DNA of 6,580 nt from an uncultured Hyphomonadaceae bacterium (GTDB lineage Bacteria > Pseudomonadota > Alphaproteobacteria > Caulobacterales > Hyphomonadaceae): contig CALMWO010000575.1 in NCBI GenBank assembly GCA_937873805.1, positions 1-6,580 on the forward strand, written 5' to 3'. Every line of letters starts with the position of its first letter. Within the stretch, counting starts at the first letter, position 1. A program made the position numbers and the translations under genes. This document shows positions 4,446 to 6,580 of this stretch, piece by piece. Below the pieces are notes generated by a model, which searched no databases, was not told the DNA's origin, and saw only the letters and a list, made by a program, of their open reading frames with translations.

Positions 4446-5801
4446 TCAGGCCGCGCGGATCTTGCTGAGGAAGCCATCGACCTGCGTGCGCAGATATTCG
4501 GCCTGGCGACCCAACTCGCTCGATGCCGCCACGACTTGCGCCGCCGCATCGCCCGTATCCTGAGCATCCTGCCGCACGTCGCTGATATGCCGCGTGACGT
4601 TCCGGGCGCCGTTGGAAACTTCGCCCGTGTTGCGAGAAATCTGGCGCGTCGTCGCGGCCTGCTCTTCGGCAGCCGCGCTGATGGCGGCGGAAACCTCGTC
4701 GATCTCGTTGATGGTCGACTGGATACCCGTGATCGCCGCCACGGACTCGCGGCTGATCTGTTGCATCGCGGCGATCTCCTGCCCGATCTCTTCCGTGGCC
4801 TTTGCCGTCTTGCCCGCAAGTGTGCGCACTTCGGCAGCGACCACCACGAAGCCCCGTCCCGCCTCTCCCGCCCGAGCGCTCTCGATCGTGGCGTTGAGGG
4901 CCAGCAGATTGGTCTGGCGGGCGATGTCCGAAATCAGCGACACGACCTTGCCGATCTTTTCTGCGGTGGCTGAAAGCTGCATCATCGTCTCGCCGGCGTC
5001 CCGCGCCTTGATCACGGCGCTCGAGGCGATGACGGAAGCCTGCGACACCTGCTTTGCGATTTCCGCGACCGACTGGTCCAGCTCCCCGGTCGCCGACGAC
5101 ACGGAGGCGATGTTCTGCGTCGCCTGTTCCGCAGCTTCCGAGACGACCATCGCCTTTTCGGTTGTCGCGTGCGCGATCGACGACATGGATTTTGCCGTGT
5201 GCTCAAGCTGGGTTGCGGCGGAAGCGACGGAATCGACGATGCCCCCGATCGAGGCGTCGAACGAAACGGCGATCTCCTGCACTGCGCGGCGCTTGGCGAC
5301 CTCTCCCTCTTCCAGGTAGATCGAAATGGCAAAGTCCATGTCCAGCATGGCCGCCCGCATGAAGGCGCCAGCCAGACGGTCGGCAGCGGCCTTGCGGCCC
5401 TGGCCCGGCAGCGACCAGCCTGCCCCGCCATGATTGTGCGCGGCGATCAGCGCGATCACACGCGTGACGATGAAGGCGTATCCGGCGATATACCACCGGG
5501 GCTCCAGCCCAATCCGCGCATGGACCTGCCCGATGCGGCGTACCGAGTCGACATATTCCGTCGTGAAGTCTCCGCGCAGGATGATGTTCCAGTGTTCGGC
5601 CTGCTTGCGGCTCGCCACTTCCATTCCGCGTTCGCCGAACAGCGTCGCGACCTGCGGCCACTCGCGCACATGCGTGTAGAAGTCGTCGAGAATCCCCGGC
5701 AACGCGCCGCTCAGCAGCGGCGCCAGCTGGCGAAGGGCCGCGCCCGCGTCAGCGTCGAGCTGCATGAATGCAAGACGCTGGGAAAGATCGCTGTGCGACA
5801 T
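4446..5801 (-). CDS. Globin-coupled methyl-accepting chemotaxis protein (HemAT-like)
   Basis: This 451-residue cytoplasmic chemoreceptor is predicted to sense oxygen or another gas through heme and to signal to CheA/CheW. Residues about 15-165 form a protoglobin sensor. H94 in IGQVHARIGLEPRWYIAGY fits the proximal heme ligand, and Y42 in FYTHV fits the distal B10 tyrosine. From about 185 onward the sequence is a coiled-coil signalling domain. Its hairpin tip is recognisable from QTNLLALNATIESARAGE and GRGFVVVAAEV, with E307, R310, E313 and R316 in the contact region for CheA/CheW. There is no transmembrane segment, HAMP domain or periplasmic domain, which matches the HemAT layout and length. 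No CheR/CheB-binding pentapeptide is seen at the C-terminus (ending LSKIRAA). ATG 5801 has an AGAAGG-type ribosome site 8 bases upstream. It lies 88 bp downstream of mmsB on the same strand. Globin type and receptor class are well supported; the ligand is inferred. Confidence 0.9.
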   Translation of the reverse strand: MSHSDLSQRLAFMQLDADAGAALRQLAPLLSGALPGILDDFYTHVREWPQVATLFGERGMEVASRKQAEHWNIILRGDFTTEYVDSVRRIGQVHARIGLEPRWYIAGYAFIVTRVIALIAAHNHGGAGWSLPGQGRKAAADRLAGAFMRAAMLDMDFAISIYLEEGEVAKRRAVQEIAVSFDASIGGIVDSVASAATQLEHTAKSMSSIAHATTEKAMVVSEAAEQATQNIASVSSATGELDQSVAEIAKQVSQASVIASSAVIKARDAGETMMQLSATAEKIGKVVSLISDIARQTNLLALNATIESARAGEAGRGFVVVAAEVRTLAGKTAKATEEIGQEIAAMQQISRESVAAITGIQSTINEIDEVSAAISAAAEEQAATTRQISRNTGEVSNGARNVTRHISDVRQDAQDTGDAAAQVVAASSELGRQAEYLRTQVDGFLSKIRAA

Positions 5802-5844
5802 GGACCGGCCTTCTCAAAGCCAGACCCGACGCTGGCATGATCAG

Positions 5845-5875
5845 GCAAGCCACGTCCCCGCATCAACCGGCTTGC
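5845..5875. repeat. Weak inverted repeat between mmsB and the chemoreceptor gene
   Basis: GCAAGCC (5845-5851) is complementary to GGCTTGC (5869-5875) across 17 bases in the 88-bp gap between the two minus-strand genes. No T run follows on the minus strand, so termination is doubtful. It could be an operator or chance. Confidence 0.2.
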
Positions 5876-5889
5876 TCCAGATCAATCGA

Positions 5890-6580
5890 TCAGGCTTTCA
5901 GCCGCGACAGGTCGCCGCGCAGCAGTTGCAGGACGCCGGAGAAGTCCTTGCCGCCAAAACCCAGCCGGTCGAACAGGGCGTAGATCGCTTCCGCCTGGTT
6001 GCCGAGCGGCGTCGTTGCGCCGGAGCGAGCGGCCGCTTCCTGCGCAAGCTTCAGATCCTTCAGCATCATCGCCGTCGCAAACCCACCTTCGTAATTGCGG
6101 TCCGATGCAGTCTGCGGACCAACGCCGGGCCAGGGCGCGTAAGTCGTCAGCGACCAGCACTGGCCCGACGATTTGGACGCGATCTCAGAAAAGCGATCGG
6201 CCTCCAGCCCCAGCTTCTCCGCCAGAGCAAACGCTTCGCAGGTTCCGATCATGGAGATCGCCAGCAGCATGTTGTTGCAGATCTTCGCCGCCTGCCCCGC
6301 GCCCGTCTCGCCCGCGCGGATCACCACGCGCGCCATCGGCTTCAGCGCCTCTTCCACATCCGCGAAGTCGCCTTCAGCGCAGCCGACCATGAAAGCCAGC
6401 GTCCCCGCATCCGCCGCCGCCGTGCCGCCAGACACCGGCGCATCGGCAAAGCGGAACCCCGCAGCCTTCGCCTGAGCCGCAACGGCCCGCGCCGAATCCA
6501 CATCGATGGTCGAGCAGTCGATCAGCAACGCGGACTTCGGCGCGTTCGGAAGAACATGCTCGTCATAGACCTTCCGCACA
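5890..6580 (-). CDS. mmsB: 3-hydroxyisobutyrate dehydrogenase, N-terminus beyond window
   Basis: This NAD-dependent enzyme of valine breakdown oxidises 3-hydroxyisobutyrate to methylmalonate semialdehyde (EC 1.1.1.31). About 230 residues are present, and roughly the first 70, including the N-terminal part of the Rossmann fold with its dinucleotide-binding glycine loop, lie beyond the right edge. LLIDCSTID is the end of the NAD domain. DAPVSGGTAAADAGTLAFMV is the substrate-binding motif. GAGQAAKICNN carries the catalytic Lys of the beta-hydroxyacid dehydrogenase family. SSGQCWS, the Pro-Gly-Val segment, NYEGGF and MMLKDLKLAQ are typical of MmsB and set it apart from generic tartronate semialdehyde reductases. 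The codon at 6577-6579 is an internal Val (GTG), not a start, since the frame remains open to the edge. The chemoreceptor gene follows 88 bp downstream; no functional link is apparent. Confidence 0.88.
   Translation of the reverse strand, partial: VRKVYDEHVLPNAPKSALLIDCSTIDVDSARAVAAQAKAAGFRFADAPVSGGTAAADAGTLAFMVGCAEGDFADVEEALKPMARVVIRAGETGAGQAAKICNNMLLAISMIGTCEAFALAEKLGLEADRFSEIASKSSGQCWSLTTYAPWPGVGPQTASDRNYEGGFATAMMLKDLKLAQEAAARSGATTPLGNQAEAIYALFDRLGFGGKDFSGVLQLLRGDLSRLKA

Noticed and set aside
4359..4973. 204-codon plus-strand frame over the chemoreceptor gene
   Set aside because: Composition is Arg/Leu-rich with no domain, and it overlaps the well-supported signalling domain on the other strand.
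5169..5840. 223-codon plus-strand frame over the globin domain
   Set aside because: It is a shadow of the globin-coupled receptor, with no ribosome site or recognisable motif.

Overview
The window is GC-rich and gene-dense. It encodes a class I polyhydroxyalkanoate (PHA) synthase, a small phasin, a ZnuD-like TonB-dependent receptor with a Zur-type operator, a globin-coupled chemoreceptor and a valine-pathway dehydrogenase. Together these suggest a heterotrophic, motile, PHA-storing alphaproteobacterium, perhaps of the Caulobacterales/Hyphomonadaceae type. That placement is inferred from gene content and protein style, not from a marker gene.

Layout: (1) 1-1142, plus strand: the 3' end of phaC, then a complete phasin gene behind its own ribosome site and a regulatory-looking upstream region. 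phaC has an in-frame TAG at 7-9 that either breaks the gene or is an edge or sequencing error. (2) 1143-1411: a gene-free interval with two terminator-like hairpins and, between them, a strongly self-complementary stretch that may be an undescribed small RNA. (3) 1412-3445, minus strand: a complete TonB-dependent outer-membrane receptor of the ZnuD family. Its upstream region carries two adjacent 13-bp palindromes matching the Zur box. (4) 3596-4207, plus strand: pgsA, a phosphatidylglycerophosphate synthase starting at TTG, divergent from the receptor and ended by a long hairpin. (5) 4446-5801, minus strand: a soluble globin-coupled methyl-accepting chemotaxis protein. (6) 5890-6580, minus strand: the C-terminal three quarters of a 3-hydroxyisobutyrate dehydrogenase (mmsB), running off the window.

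phaC and the phasin act together: the synthase polymerises hydroxyacyl-CoA and the phasin coats the granule. The other genes look like independent units: zinc uptake under Zur control, membrane phospholipid synthesis, oxygen-directed taxis and valine breakdown. I see no CRISPR array, insertion sequence, phage gene, tRNA or rRNA. The points most worth a second look are the nested double Zur operator, the structured interval after the phasin gene, the palindrome ahead of the phasin gene and the stop codon in phaC.
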